Shown piece by piece: positions 1-10,756 of a stretch of 64,000 nucleotides of DNA (positions are counted from its first letter, which is position 1; each line of letters opens with the position of its first letter). A model generated the notes under the pieces. It searched no databases, was not told the DNA's origin, and saw only the letters and a program-made list of their open reading frames with translations. Source of the DNA: Emmonsiellopsis sp. PD_33 (lineage: Eukaryota > Ascomycota > Eurotiomycetes > Onygenales > Ajellomycetaceae); the NCBI GenBank assembly GCA_032988165.1, contig JANTQF010000137.1, positions 23,405 to 87,404 on the forward strand. Direction: 5' to 3'. The position numbers were made by a program, and so were the translations under genes.

Positions 1-918
1 TGAGGCGAGAAGAGGCTTAGGGCTAGTCGTCGATGGCGGCTCCGATTCTGACTCCTGGTCCGTAGGATAAATATGGATCGCAGCCACTCTCGATGACAGC
101 GTTAGTAGCAAGGCAGTCGGGGGATCCGAGATGTGAAATAGCTGCCATTCCTGCAGGGACTCGGGCTTCTCTCGAACGGAATCGGGAACCGTCCTATTCG
201 GTATTGGAGAAGACGGGTCATGCAACAATGAGGTAGCAAACAGGTTTGTATATCCCTCCCGCTCCAATTTGGAGGTTATGGTCTCCACATGGTCTGCAAA
301 CGTGACGTCCGCCACAACCACCACTTTTTCCTCCCTATTTGGATATGTCTCCTTAAACGCCGCAACCACACGGTCCACATCCAGTTGCCTGTGCGTGAAA
401 ACATAGATCACAGGTAATCGCGCCGTAGGCGATAAGCACGCTCGTCCGTAATGCACAACCACATCCGCATCCACATGCTCAGCGGCAACCTCATCCACGC
501 AACAAGTTCCATACGACGTATCAGCAAGAATATATAGCCGCGGGTCATCAATATGCGCATTCGCAACTGCCTCTGTAACTTCATCCACTTTCTCCTTGCT
601 CGGCCCATCACCTGTAAAATCCGTAGCAAGTTCCTCTTTATTCACTGGCGCGGCTCTCTCCTTCGAAGTAAGCCCGCGACTCAGCAGCTGAAACACCTGC
701 GGGGCATCCGGAAGCATCTCATCGGGGAACTGCAGAGCTATCCGTTGCCATCTGCCCTGTTTAATCTCTTTGATGGTCCGGTCGATGTCGTAGGTAATGC
801 GGAGTTCATCGTCGGAAAGTTTGCGTGATGCGGAGGGTGGAGCGGGGTTTTCGGAGGCCTCGAAGATATGCGTGTCCGGGGTGGAGAGCACGGGGGGTGC
901 TTCCAAAGGGGTTGCCAT
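1..918 (-). CDS. DPH2: Diphthamide biosynthesis protein 2 (Dph2), 5' part, runs off the left edge
   Basis: Dph2 partners Dph1 in the radical-SAM-type enzyme that transfers the 3-amino-3-carboxypropyl group to the target histidine of elongation factor 2, the first step of diphthamide synthesis in the cytosol. The frame is open for 306 codons from the ATG at 918 to the window edge, with no intron seen. Family signatures are RIALQFPDEMLPDA (about residues 59-72) and LADTSYGTCCVDEVAAEH (131-148), followed by HYGRACLSP (156-164). Cys139, Cys140 and Cys161 keep the one- and 21-residue spacing I recall for the iron-sulfur cysteines of yeast Dph2 (C106, C107, C128). The Dph1 paralogue lacks this adjacent Cys pair, so Dph2 is preferred. 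Fungal Dph2 is usually 500-600 residues, so roughly half the gene is outside the window. Confidence 0.93.
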   Translation of the reverse strand, partial: MATPLEAPPVLSTPDTHIFEASENPAPPSASRKLSDDELRITYDIDRTIKEIKQGRWQRIALQFPDEMLPDAPQVFQLLSRGLTSKERAAPVNKEELATDFTGDGPSKEKVDEVTEAVANAHIDDPRLYILADTSYGTCCVDEVAAEHVDADVVVHYGRACLSPTARLPVIYVFTHRQLDVDRVVAAFKETYPNREEKVVVVADVTFADHVETITSKLEREGYTNLFATSLLHDPSSPIPNRTVPDSVREKPESLQEWQLFHISDPPTALLLTLSSRVAAIHIYPTDQESESEPPSTTSPKPLLAS

Positions 919-1230
919 GATTTCTGCGGGATGAACAATCGATATAACGGGTGGCTGGGGGGGTTATATATGGTTATCCGGCCACACGGCGTTGAAACAT
1001 CGAAATCGTCGGATTTCGACGGCGGGGTTTGTCAGAGAAAATATGATGTTCAGGCACTAAAACTGCTAAGATGGTAGCTAAGGGCTCCCGAAACCTTAGT
1101 TAACTAGTTTATCTTATCTGATCAGATCTTCAAACCTTAAAAGGATGACATCAACACCAAAATCATGTCCAAATTCTGGCTAGAATAAATTCAAAGCAGA
1201 CATGATAAAAAATATCTATCGAAGCCCAAT

Positions 1231-1560
1231 ACATAGCTCTACAAATCTGCCCTCCGTGACCCGTCTCCTCAAAAGTCGGCGTCATCTCGCTACCCGCATA
1301 CGTCGTCGGGATACGGAAGTGCGGCAATCCCGTGCGTCTACTAATTGCCTTGCCCAGCCCAATGCCGCCGATTGAAATGATACTATCAGCGCCCAGGGAG
1401 TTTTCCGTCACGTGGGGGAGCGTGTGCATGACTGCTTCGGAAAATACGCTGTCGATTTGGCCATTGAAAGGGTCTGAGGGAGGTGGATTTCTCCCCTTGG
1501 CCAGGGGTGGAGAGGAGGACGGCGCACGGGATTTCTATAGGGAGTGAGGAGAGAGTTCCC
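1231..1560 (-). pseudogene. Relic of a maleylacetate reductase (iron-containing alcohol dehydrogenase family)
   Basis: On the minus strand a frame reads VFSEAVMHTLPHVTEN, then GADSIISIGGIGLGKAIS, then RTGLPHFRIPTTYAGSEMTP. These are family landmarks of maleylacetate reductase, which reduces maleylacetate to 3-oxoadipate in resorcinol/hydroxyquinol catabolism. The glycine-rich NAD-binding motif, normally like IGGGSTTGLGKAI, has lost about three residues. Upstream a piece resembling VLLSTPGQG lies in a different frame, and after TFEET the similarity ends. No start, metal-binding histidines or C-terminal domain can be found. What remains is about 100 of some 350-400 residues. I infer an old inactivated copy and not a gene. 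A live gene with hidden introns is unlikely because the NAD motif itself is damaged. Confidence 0.6.
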
Positions 1561-2051
1561 CCGGCGAAGATTATGCGGGAGGGGTTGGAATTTTATTCAA
1601 AAGATTCCATGGTCATTTTTACTTCTTTTTCCTATTCCCTATTGTCTTTGCTTTCCATCCTTGTTTGGAGGTCGATTTTGTTAGGGTTAGGACTTTATGA
1701 ATGGATGCCGGATTTCAGATAGCCGAGAGTTGAGAGTACTAATATTAGCCGGACACAGCATAGCCGATCGCCAGTCAAATGTTGCTCAGCCATACCAAAC
1801 ACTATCCTCTCTAGATATTATCCTTTTTAGGTTTGAATGAACCGCCCCTTTGTCAATAGTGGATCTATTCAAGAAGATATGGGGCCCATAAACGGAGACA
1901 CGGCTCCAGGTATTCGAATTCACAACATATCTGGCTGCATAAATCATTCATACATTGCATCCTTTTTTCTGTCCGCTGCACAATGAAGGAGGAAAAAGCG
2001 ATGGGATGCCCCGGGTATCAAATGAGATATATAAGAACAAGATGGCCAAGC
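1561..2051. other. Intergenic stretch, no gene seen
   Basis: AT-rich sequence between the reductase relic and the 3' end of JIP5. It contains only short chance ORFs. It may include further unrecognisable remains of the relic and the JIP5 3' UTR. Confidence 0.4.
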
Positions 2052-3508
2052 TCAATCCAGGTCCTTAAACGCCATGACATGCGGAGCACCACTTTTATCC
2101 TTTCCCTTGCCCTTCTTTCTCTTCTTCCGCTTTCCCTTACTCTCCTTGTCACCACCGTCACTAGCGTCACTGTCATCGTCACTCCCAAGGAATCTTTTGC
2201 CAGCCCGCTGTCCGTCATCATCATCATCATCATCATCGCTATTATCATCCATTCCGCTATCGTCATCTTCTTCTTGCTCCACAGCCTCATGCCAAACCTT
2301 GACAATAGACCCACCGCCACTAATCATTCGGCCTCCCACATCGAATCCCAAACCAGCAACGCCCTCCAGTTCATCATGCACAAGGCTAGAGACCACCTTG
2401 TTATTTCCAAGTTGAACAAACTTGACAACACCATCCGATTGTCCGACGGCGACCACTTTTCCTTTCCCAAGATCATCAGGGAGCACGCTCAAAACCTCGA
2501 GCGATTCGCCTCCATCAGGCTTTCGATCGACGATGACTCTCTCATCTTGATCATCCCAAGCCCCCTTCTCCCAAAGCGTGAGCACTCCACTAGCTCCGCC
2601 GACAATCAGCTTTTCTCCCTTACTTGTGCCCCCGGCTTTCAAGCCAGAGACATATGTTGAACTAACAAGCTCCTCTTCTTGGTCCTCACTACGGACTAAA
2701 ACCCCCCTGCGTAAATCTGTTAGGGCGATTGTAGTACCACCGGTGGTGATCCACTGCTTGCTGAAACCCGAAGTACTCGTCTCTGATGGCGGGAGGGGCG
2801 TAAGAGAAGAAATATAGTCGTCGTGTGGGTAGTGGGTTTGCTGTGGTCTTGCTGAAACTGCGGAGGCGGGTACGCGCAGGTCAAAAAGATGGAGAGCACC
2901 AGAGTCTGTGGAGAGAAGGAGGGTCTCTGGCGAAAGAGCGTGGATCACAGTTGGAGGGTCGTGGCGTCGTTGCGAGCTATCATAAAGGCGAGACTTAGCT
3001 CAATATCCAGGGACAGTGGAGAACGTTCGGTTGCCCATAATCAATCAGTCAATCCTTGACGAAACAATCAGGTCCCAAGGTATGTCAAGGAACACTGTAT
3101 GATAAACCAAACTCAAAGCAACAGGGAACTCGAAATGTAGCACAACGAGCCGAATGCCTATTCGTACCTTTCGCCAACTCTCGGAATGGCAATTTTTAAA
3201 TCGACCATTCCGGTCTCAGTCTTAGCAGCTTTCACCAACCCATCAGTCCCAGCGGAATACAGAGTCTCCCCATCAATCCCAAATCCTAAGCATCGACAGC
3301 TCCCCTTGTGTCGTCTTGTGCGCCAAGCAGTATCGATATGTCCAAAGCCGCTTTTGGGTGCGCCCGGCTCCCCATTGCTAGTAGGAGGGATGCGGAAAGT
3401 CTGAACATGGCCTGACGAAAGACCAACAGAAACAAGGGGCTCTGTGGGATGGATTGCTTGCGCGAAGAGGTCGGAGGACAGAGGGAGACTGCACACGGTG
3501 TCGAACAT
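2052..3508 (-). CDS. JIP5: WD-repeat ribosome biogenesis protein Jip5 (WDR55 family)
   Basis: Two exons, 3508-3168 and 2976-2052, joined by a 191-nt GTACGA...TAG intron, give 421 residues, the usual length for fungal Jip5. The N-terminus MFDTVCSLPLSSDLFAQAIHP and the later IHALSPETLLLSTDSGALHL (just after the join) are highly characteristic. The body is a WD40 propeller. The C-terminal tail alternates acidic runs (eight aspartates encoded by an ATC/CAT trinucleotide run near 2215-2237) with lysine-rich blocks, typical of a nucleolar protein. Jip5/WDR55 acts in pre-60S ribosome assembly. The MFD start at 3508 was chosen because homologues begin there; an in-frame ATG at 3532 would add MPSNEKKK. 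The join restores the frame in phase 2. Confidence 0.9.
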
Positions 3509-4471
3509 TTTTTTTTTCTCGTTGGAGGGCAAGATGAGTCTTTAGCTGCGGGAGGTGTGGGTGAGGAATAGTAGGCTCAAGAGGGAGAGAAAAAGGAATT
3601 AGTAGGTGTCCCCCAAGGTAATTCGATGTGGCCTTATAGTCCAAAGACAATTGATGCCGTGCTCGTTCAGCTCGGTGTTGTTGTTTCTGGCAAGCTTCAA
3701 GCTGAAGTCAACCAAATATCGCACTGAGAGCCGCCAAATTTCAAGCTCGTCCCGGCCCGTCCATTGATCCGCTCGGCAGTTGGATCTTGCTCAACATCAA
3801 CCTTCAATTAGTTCTGATGCCGGGATACTACAAAACACTTTACAATTCGCATATCACTTTGTCGGATTCAGCTAACTAGCTCCAATAATGCTAGTTTCAT
3901 GACATGCTGCTCAAACCTACCAGTTCAGTTTTGTCATCAACTTCTCCCCAGCGTCATTTCTGACCCTATCCTCAATTTCAGGTCGGCCTCCTGAAGCATG
4001 CCTCTGGCATTGGACTAGAATGATTCTTTCTATATTAAAGTACTGGGGTGTCACTGGTTTCATTGATTCTTATAAGGTAGCTGAATACAAATACCGGTTG
4101 TTATTCCAGCACTCCTCAGAATATCCGAAAGGCATACAATCCCAACTTGGAATTCAATACGCCTCCTTTCTCTTGCAGAGCGAGGACTTTACCTAGACTG
4201 AGGAGAATACTTTCCCCCGCGGAATACGGTTCACTTAGCTCTTACTCACGTTTTGTCTTTTTAGCATTTACGTCTGCTCCCTCACATTTCAATCAGATTA
4301 ATCCTTCCGTCCACCAACTCGAGGCATGATTTATATATCTGTCCACCAGGCACTGGATCGAGGGTAGTTATTGCAAGGAACCGGCCCATAGTGCCCAATT
4401 CCTAGCTATTCAACGGAGACGCTTCATTTGTCCGCCTGCCACCCAAAAACGGGGTGAGATTATAAAAGAAA
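3509..4471. other. Intergenic stretch upstream of JIP5, no gene seen
   Basis: Contains the JIP5 promoter side and otherwise only short ORFs with no recognisable protein. AT-rich in its middle part, no RNA gene recognised. Confidence 0.4.
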
Positions 4472-4724
4472 ATGTCCTTCTCGTCCACGGATGCCTTGCC
4501 ATTTCCCAGCCAGTTCGCGGGAGTTGGCTCAAACGGAGCGCCTGTCTTCTCAATGCAAGTCAGAACACCGTCTATTGCGGGTCCTATCCAGTATGCTTCG
4601 GGAGTTCATAACAGCGTTCTTGATATGCCAGGCCTTGGGAACCCGACCCTTCCCAATGGGGGCACTCTTGCATGGATTGATAGTTGCAGGCGACGCACTG
4701 TTCAACGGTATCGGCAATGCTTGA
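4472..4724 (+). pseudogene. Possible relic of a small multi-pass membrane protein
   Basis: Two overlapping frames each look protein-like for part of their length. One begins MSFSSTDALPFPSQFAGVG (from 4472). The second, about 4600-4724, reads LREFITAFLICQALGTRPF and then ALLHGLIVAGDALFNGIG. The latter has the hydrophobic, Gly/Ala-rich look of a short fungal integral membrane protein of the DUF4267 sort. Moving between frames requires a shift, so if real this is a broken gene or an unresolved intron. The family assignment is a guess from the pattern of residues, not from a search. Confidence 0.22.
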
Positions 4725-6021
4725 ACTGTGTCTATGCTATCCTCAAGATCACCAAACTTCCCACGTACTCAGAACAAAGCCCGTCGTCACCATGCATCAT
4801 CGACCCCGCAACTACAGAGCACACATGCTTGTTGTTGTAAGGAACGCACACACGCCAGCCATCCCCCGTACAGATTTGTGTACGGGGAAAGAGACTACAC
4901 AACCATTACCTCAACTACTCTCGAAATCTGGAAATGCCGTCCCCAAATGCACGGAGGATTTTCCGTTTTTTCAACTTAGTAGCCGTGACCAAAGGGGAGT
5001 TTGCCAGAAGTTAATACTACTCTTAATAATGGGAATAGTTCGCTTTATTTTAGCTCGACTGGAGAATTCTCAATGGGACACATAGTCAGTGCTGAGTGAA
5101 CCCCGATTGTGTTTCTACGATCTTTCTAGAAAATCTTTGCTGATCCATCCCTGCAGTTCCGGGGGAAACTTGCTTCGTCAGCCATATTATCCGTGGCGCA
5201 TATTCACCATGCGGAGAATACTCCACGGTTCCTTAGGGAAAGCCTAAAGGGCCAAAGTTTCAATTCCTTAGGGACAGCGTGAGTCCGGGATTAGCGCCGC
5301 TAGGCAAGTTTTGTCAAGGAGCCAAGGCCGTGTATTCGAGGCTTCGAGCCGATATTCAAACGTTTTCCCGCGAATTTAATCGACTTGCATGCCGAATGAA
5401 ACACTGGACCGCGGGGTATGTATGACCTCCGTTCCCGACAGGAAAGCCACCATAGGGCAGTGGTGCGAGTCATCAAGCTAACCATTCGAAGACCCAGCCA
5501 GTTCCAGTGAACTTAGCGGCAACTTATTGGAACTACGTTTCATCAAGTTCTACAGTTTTCGCTATCCACGAATTTACTCATTATATTCATCCCTTTTGGG
5601 TCGGCGGGGACGCCGCTCACATCCCAGCAAGACATCCTCCGCTTTATTTCTACCTAAATATTTGAAATATTTAGAAGATTTTGCACCGTTTGGTGGAATG
5701 CGGCTGGCAGCAACCAGTGATACCCGACATGTGCTGAGCCATGCAAAGCACGATGTCCCACCAAACCCCTTGTTTTGAGCCCCGGGTTCCTTAAATCGCA
5801 AATTAACTAGGCCTTCCTAGGCGAATCAGATATGGGTTCGGCAGATCATATCAAATTTGACACGGACTGATTTTATCCCTGTCTCCCGTTCTCGTTTTTA
5901 TACAAGCCCACTCACTACCTTGTTCTAGAAGGTATATATACTGGGTGATGTCCCTGCTGGATGGGATGTTTTCATATCTGTCGCAGATCGTACTCGAGCC
6001 TATTCCGTCATACTGTTCATC
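4725..6021. promoter_or_regulatory. Upstream region of the GH5 gene, with a TATA-like box
   Basis: No gene is seen. A TATATATA element sits at 5933-5940, 82 nt before the GH5 ATG, preceded by a pyrimidine-rich stretch around 5876-5895. This is a plausible core promoter for an inducible secreted enzyme. A perfect 21-nt palindrome lies at 5654-5674 (reported under findings). Confidence 0.4.
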
Positions 6022-7352
6022 ATGAAGCTCCCCGTTATCGGCGCTGCCTTCCTTGCAGGCCTAGCTTTCGCCGCACCGGCAGTCACCTCAGAGCATCACG
6101 TCACAAAGAGACAGGCAATCACGAACTTTGCCGGAACCAATGCATACTGGCTTCCATTCTTGACAAATGATGCAGACGTTGAGACGGCGTTCGCAGCGTA
6201 CGGCCTCTTCTTTCCCTTTCCGCCCAATTGCCATTAGAAAATTGTTAAGAGCCACATGGGAACTCTCGGGATAGGGAAGAATCATGTAGCAACTCTAGCT
6301 GACACATCCTGGAATTACAGTATAGCAGATGCTGGATTGAAGGTCGTTCGAACATGGGCATTTAACGACGCTACATCATGTAGCGGTGTTTATTTCCAGT
6401 GCTGGAGTGATGGAACTCCAACGATCAATACTGGTGCTGACGGTTTGGAACGACTTGATGTTGTTGTTCAGACGGCCGAGAAGCATGGTATTCAATTGAT
6501 TCTGCCGTTTGGTACGTTATTTCTCACACGAAAGCAAGCCTCATTGTGTGAAATAGCTGACACAATTATACATAGTGAACAACTGGGGAGACTATGGTGG
6601 AATGGACGTTTATGTCAGCCAACTTGGCGGAGCGGGCCATGCTGATTTCTATACCAACGAAGCCATCCAAGCCGCATACACCAACTACCTTGACACAATC
6701 GTAAACCGATACAAGGATTCGTCCGCCATTTACGGATGGGAGCTTGCCAACGAGCCCCGCTGCCAGGGATGCGAGACTTCAGTGATCACTGAATGGGCAA
6801 GGACCACCAGTGCACATATCAAATCCCTCGATTCCGCGCACTACGTCCTCCTGGGAGATGAAGGCTTTTTCAACGACCCAGGCAATCCATCATACCCATA
6901 CCAAGGCGGCGAGGGTATTGACTTTGTCGCCAACCTGGGTATCGAAACTCTCGACGTCGGAACTATCCATCTCTACACCGAGAGCTGGAGCCAGACATAC
7001 GAATGGGGCAGCCAGTGGATTGCCGACCACTCGGAAGCATGTGTTGCAGCAGGCAAGGTCTGCATTCTAGAGGAATATGGCGTCCCAGAGGATGGAGAGC
7101 CCAGAAACACGTGGATGAATGCATGGCACGAAACCCTTAACAACAGCCCAGGTATTCCTGCTGACATGTACTGGCAATTTGGATTGGAATTGAGCAACGG
7201 TCCAACCCATGATGATACGGTATGTTCTTCTTCCATTCAGTCGTTTGACCTATATTGTGAGATAGTCTGACATCGTAAATCAGTACACGATCTACAATAC
7301 CGATGACAACTTCCAGGCGCTTGTGGTTGACTGGACAGCCTCGCGAGCATAG
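6022..7352 (+). CDS. Secreted endo-beta-1,4-mannanase, glycoside hydrolase family 5 (subfamily 7 type)
   Basis: Four exons, 6022-6197, 6321-6511, 6576-7219 and 7284-7352, join in frame to 359 residues. The enzyme should cleave internal beta-1,4-mannosidic bonds of (galacto/gluco)mannan outside the cell. Residues 1-18 form a signal peptide (MKLPVIGAAFLAGLAFAA), followed by a KR site suggestive of propeptide cleavage. The mature start FAGTNAYWLPFLTNDADVE matches fungal GH5_7 mannanases, as does FVNNWGDYGGM across the second intron. The acid/base Glu is E182 in WELANEP; the nucleophile lies in LEEYG (E288/E289). No carbohydrate-binding module or linker is present. The first intron (123 nt) is longer than the two 64-nt introns, but its acceptor at 6320 gives the conserved IADAGLKVVRTWAFND. 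Confidence 0.9.
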
Positions 7353-8346
7353 GCACAAGTCTGTATCTGGGGGACTATCAGATGGGATAAGCAGATTCCA
7401 CCATGATAGGAAACCACTTGTGGGATTTTCCATGTCTTTTTAACTGTATATACTTTCTCCCGAATTCGTCAGGTAATTGACGGCTCAACAATCGAAAAAG
7501 AGTGACATGGCATATTCTTTACATTCTGCTGCGGAATATCCCGCCAACTGTGTCGAATCGTGCCCGTACATCGCGTGCTCTGGAGTAGTTTTGTCTGGGT
7601 TCGCCGCCAGGGTTCGAAAGTATTTCCCCTCACACACGAGAATAATAAAATTCGAAACAACCATGACAGCACTGGGTGACGATAAACGGGGAAGACGCCA
7701 GACGGGGGTTGGTCGATTTCAAAGTCCGCCTGGCGATATTTCAAGGTTTGCTGTCGCTGCCCTGGGCTTTTTTAACCAGTCCCAATTGGCCCGCTCAACA
7801 GCTGAGCTTCAAGATTAGCTCAAGATAGCCTATGAACGATCACCACCGATGATCCAAGCTAACGAGCTTCAATAGATCCGTTAATTCTGCAGAGATCGCC
7901 CTCGATATCACACTGGACTCTCCACAGTGCAGAACTATTTTCCTCCACACAACACCTGATTCGACTGCAACAATGGCCGAAAATTGAGGCTACCCAACGA
8001 TTGGACTATTGTTTCCGCCGTCTGCAAACACAGCTCCATTGTGCGACGGAGTCTGCCAATGGCTTCCGAATTCAGAGCTGACTGTGACACCTCGATGATT
8101 CCCTTTGGCGTTTCTTCAGCGGGCGGCAGCCCGCAGGGCGGACATGTGGAGTAATCAGCTCGCTGTTTGTCTTCGCTCCTTTTTATGCCCTCCGTCGAGA
8201 AGCTTCCTTGTCCGATGTGTTTTTAAGACAGGCGGCCTCCCTCCCTCTCTCTGAGATTTTATGACTGTGTATGATTTTGACTTGAGACCGCGTGATATAT
8301 ACACTCCCCTGAGCCTCACTCAATTCATCTCTTAATTTTCAGGAAA
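7353..8346. promoter_or_regulatory. GH5-P450 intergenic region with P450 core promoter
   Basis: No gene is seen. A TATATA-type element at 8294-8303 lies about 45-50 nt before the P450 ATG. The rest holds only chance ORFs on both strands. Confidence 0.35.
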
Positions 8347-9771
8347 ATGGCCACTCCAATCCCAGGGCCTCCAGGGGTTCCCCTCTTGGGGAATGTTTTT
8401 GATATCAACACGAAGGATACATGGGGATCACTACGAACTCTCGCGGACAAATACGGTATGTTGACAGTGTTTACAGCTTGATAGATAGGTGCTGATAGCA
8501 TGACAGGGCCAATCTTTAAAGTAAAGGCTCTCGGCCACCAGATAGTCTTCATCGGCAGTGCGGCCCTGCTCGAGGAAATATGCGACGAGCGACGATTCCG
8601 CAAATGCGTTACGGGCCCTGTGGTTGAGATTCGTGCGCTTGTGCATGACTCCCTCTTTACCGCCTACCATCATGAGGACAGTTGGGATGTAGCACACCGG
8701 ATCATGGCTCCGATGGTCAGCCCATCATCCACAGAAGGCCTTATGGCACAGATGAACGAGCAGATAGCAAAGCTCACGGCAAAATGGACTGCAACGGAAA
8801 ACCAACGCATTGATGTAACTAACGACCTTCAGCGCCTCGATCTCCAAACTGGCATCGCATGTTACTTCAATCAGTCTGTCGATTATATGGACGGCCCCGC
8901 GCCGCCCGTGATCGCCGCCATGAACAATGCCACCCTCGAGGCAATGAAGAGGCCCTCCCGCCCAAAAATCCTCACTCGCCTTCTACACCAGCGGAAATTC
9001 AACAAGGACATCAACACATTGCGTACCTTCGCCGCAGAAATCATAGCGAACCGAAAATCCGAACTCACCCCCAAGGCCGACATGCTTAATGCGCTCATGA
9101 ACACCTCTGATCCAGTATCAGGCTCAACGCTTGGGGAGGAACGAGTGATTGACGAAATAATCACCATCTTCATCGGCTCCGCTACAGCCCCCTGCCTCGT
9201 CTCGTTTGCGATATACTACCTGCTTCAGAACACCGAGGAAATCACCAGAGCTCGCGATGAGATTGAATCCATCCTCGGCCCTGAGGACGAAATCACCCCA
9301 ACCAATATATCCCAGTTCAAATACTGCGAAGCAATCCTCCGAGAAGCTTTCCGTCTCTCCGCCGTCGCGCCAGGGTTCAACATCGAGCCCATCCCGTCCG
9401 ACGAACCAGGCAATGTAACGCTCGCAGATGGAAAGTACGAGGTACCCAGAAACCAGGCAATGATTGCCGTTCTCCACGCCGTGAACCGTGATCCCGACGT
9501 CTTCGATGACCCCGAATCTTTCAAACCAGCACGGATGTTCGGGGAAGCCTACGACAAGCTACCGTCAGGCGTGAAGAAGGGGTTCGGAAATGGGAAACGA
9601 CAATGTTTTGGAAGATACCCTGCGTGGCAGTGGTCCCTTCTCACGCTGATTGGCATTTTGAGAAGGGTGGATTTGATATCTGCAGATAAGGAGTATAAAT
9701 TGAAGCAGAATGGGGCGTTTTGTTTGGCGCCGCTGGAGTTCTTTGCTTTGGCTAGTCCGAGGGCGATTTAG
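8347..9771 (+). CDS. Stand-alone cytochrome P450, CYP505 (P450 BM3)-like heme domain
   Basis: Two exons (8347-8455, 8507-9771) with a 51-nt intron give 457 residues. The N-terminus PIPGPPGVPLLGNVFDI, then the segment IFKVKALGHQIVFIG, resembles the fused fatty-acid hydroxylases CYP505/BM3, not membrane-anchored fungal P450s, and there is no transmembrane anchor. The K-helix ExxR is E316-R319 (EAFR). The heme loop is FGNGKRQCFG with Cys403 as ligand. The protein stops soon after the heme domain, at about the length of the BM3 heme domain, and no flavodoxin/reductase coding sequence follows. The I-helix, usually AGHETTSG, reads IGSATAP: the conserved acid is Ala262 while Thr263 remains. That argues for an unusual oxygen-activation route or a non-monooxygenase reaction. 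The substrate is unknown. It is flanked by two wall-polysaccharide hydrolases and a small secreted protein. Confidence 0.9.
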
Positions 9772-10516
9772 AAGGGGTGTTCGGGATACTACGCTGCTTG
9801 GGAGTCCTGAGGGTTTGTTCGGGGAACAGGTCTGGCTTAAATGGCCATATACGCACTGTTAATACATAATGTCTATGAGATAAGGAGAGTTGGTACAATT
9901 CCGATGAGCAATGATATATGTATACTTACAAATCAGTTTGGATCTTTTGGGATAATTTTCCATGTTCAGCTTTCAATTGTTTTTGATTTGTTCCCTAGTT
10001 CCTCGAGACCATTTGATCCGCCAGAAGAACTAACCGTTCTCATTTCATAGGTTTTCAATACAGATATTTTAGGGAGGGAAGACCATTATCGAAGGCCTGG
10101 ATGAACTTTGGCCATACTTTTGATTCGCGTTTTGGGCAATATACAAGAACATGCCAGCCAACCCCTAAACAAGACCCTCTCCACAAAGCCCTAAAACTCC
10201 CCTTCGCCATTATTTGCACCACCTTCAGACCCCGGCCGTTTAAGTCACTATGCCAAATGAAAAGTTAGTAAGTTGAAACTTCTCACGCAACCCGAGGAGC
10301 AAAATTCACCAAATCAAGCAATTCGGATGCCTCTGATCACGTCGACTCATCCTCCCAAGGTTGTCCTTTTTGTCATTTTCAGATCAGATACTGCATAAAA
10401 CGACCGGAATTATTCATCATCTAACGTTCGCGTCAGGTTCGACCGTCAGAGCTAACCTAACCGAATCAGATGGCGCCATTTACCATTCATTTCACGATTA
10501 AGAAACCCACCTTAAT
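9772..10516. other. Intergenic stretch between convergent P450 and small secreted protein genes
   Basis: Holds the 3' flanks of both genes. No further gene or RNA is recognised. Confidence 0.35.
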
Positions 10517-10756
10517 TTACAGGGTAGGCAGAAAGCCTGCTGCGATACAGGCAGCCTGACATTTTCCAAAGGCGGCGTTGCAAACTAAAATTGTAGCAGG
10601 TGCGGATGCACCCGCGGTGGCCCCCCAAGTGAATCCGGCGGCACTATAGCATGCCATCACTATGCCAGCACACCCTGCTTGGCAGACGCCATACGCGGCG
10701 GGGCCAGCGACGGCGCTAGAGGCGAGGGAAAGGAGGAAGATGGGGCGGATATTCAT
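10517..10756 (-). CDS. Small secreted protein with mirror-symmetric six-cysteine pattern
   Basis: A single-exon 79-residue protein. Residues 1-17 (MNIRPIFLLSLASSAVA) are a classical signal peptide with an AVA/G cleavage site, leaving 62 residues very rich in Ala and Gly. The six cysteines follow C-x3-C-x6-C-x22-C-x6-C-x3-C, an arrangement that reads the same in both directions. The core starts GPAAYGVCQAGCAG and ends FGKCQAACIAAG. I recall similar fungal and nematode proteins annotated loosely as zygote-specific proteins, with no established function; that recollection needs a search. The hydrophobic mature chain suggests a compact disulfide-bonded or membrane-active peptide. It could be an effector or a developmental surface protein. 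ATG at 10756 is the only start giving a signal peptide. Confidence 0.75.
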   Translation of the reverse strand: MNIRPIFLLSLASSAVAGPAAYGVCQAGCAGIVMACYSAAGFTWGATAGASAPATILVCNAAFGKCQAACIAAGFLPTL

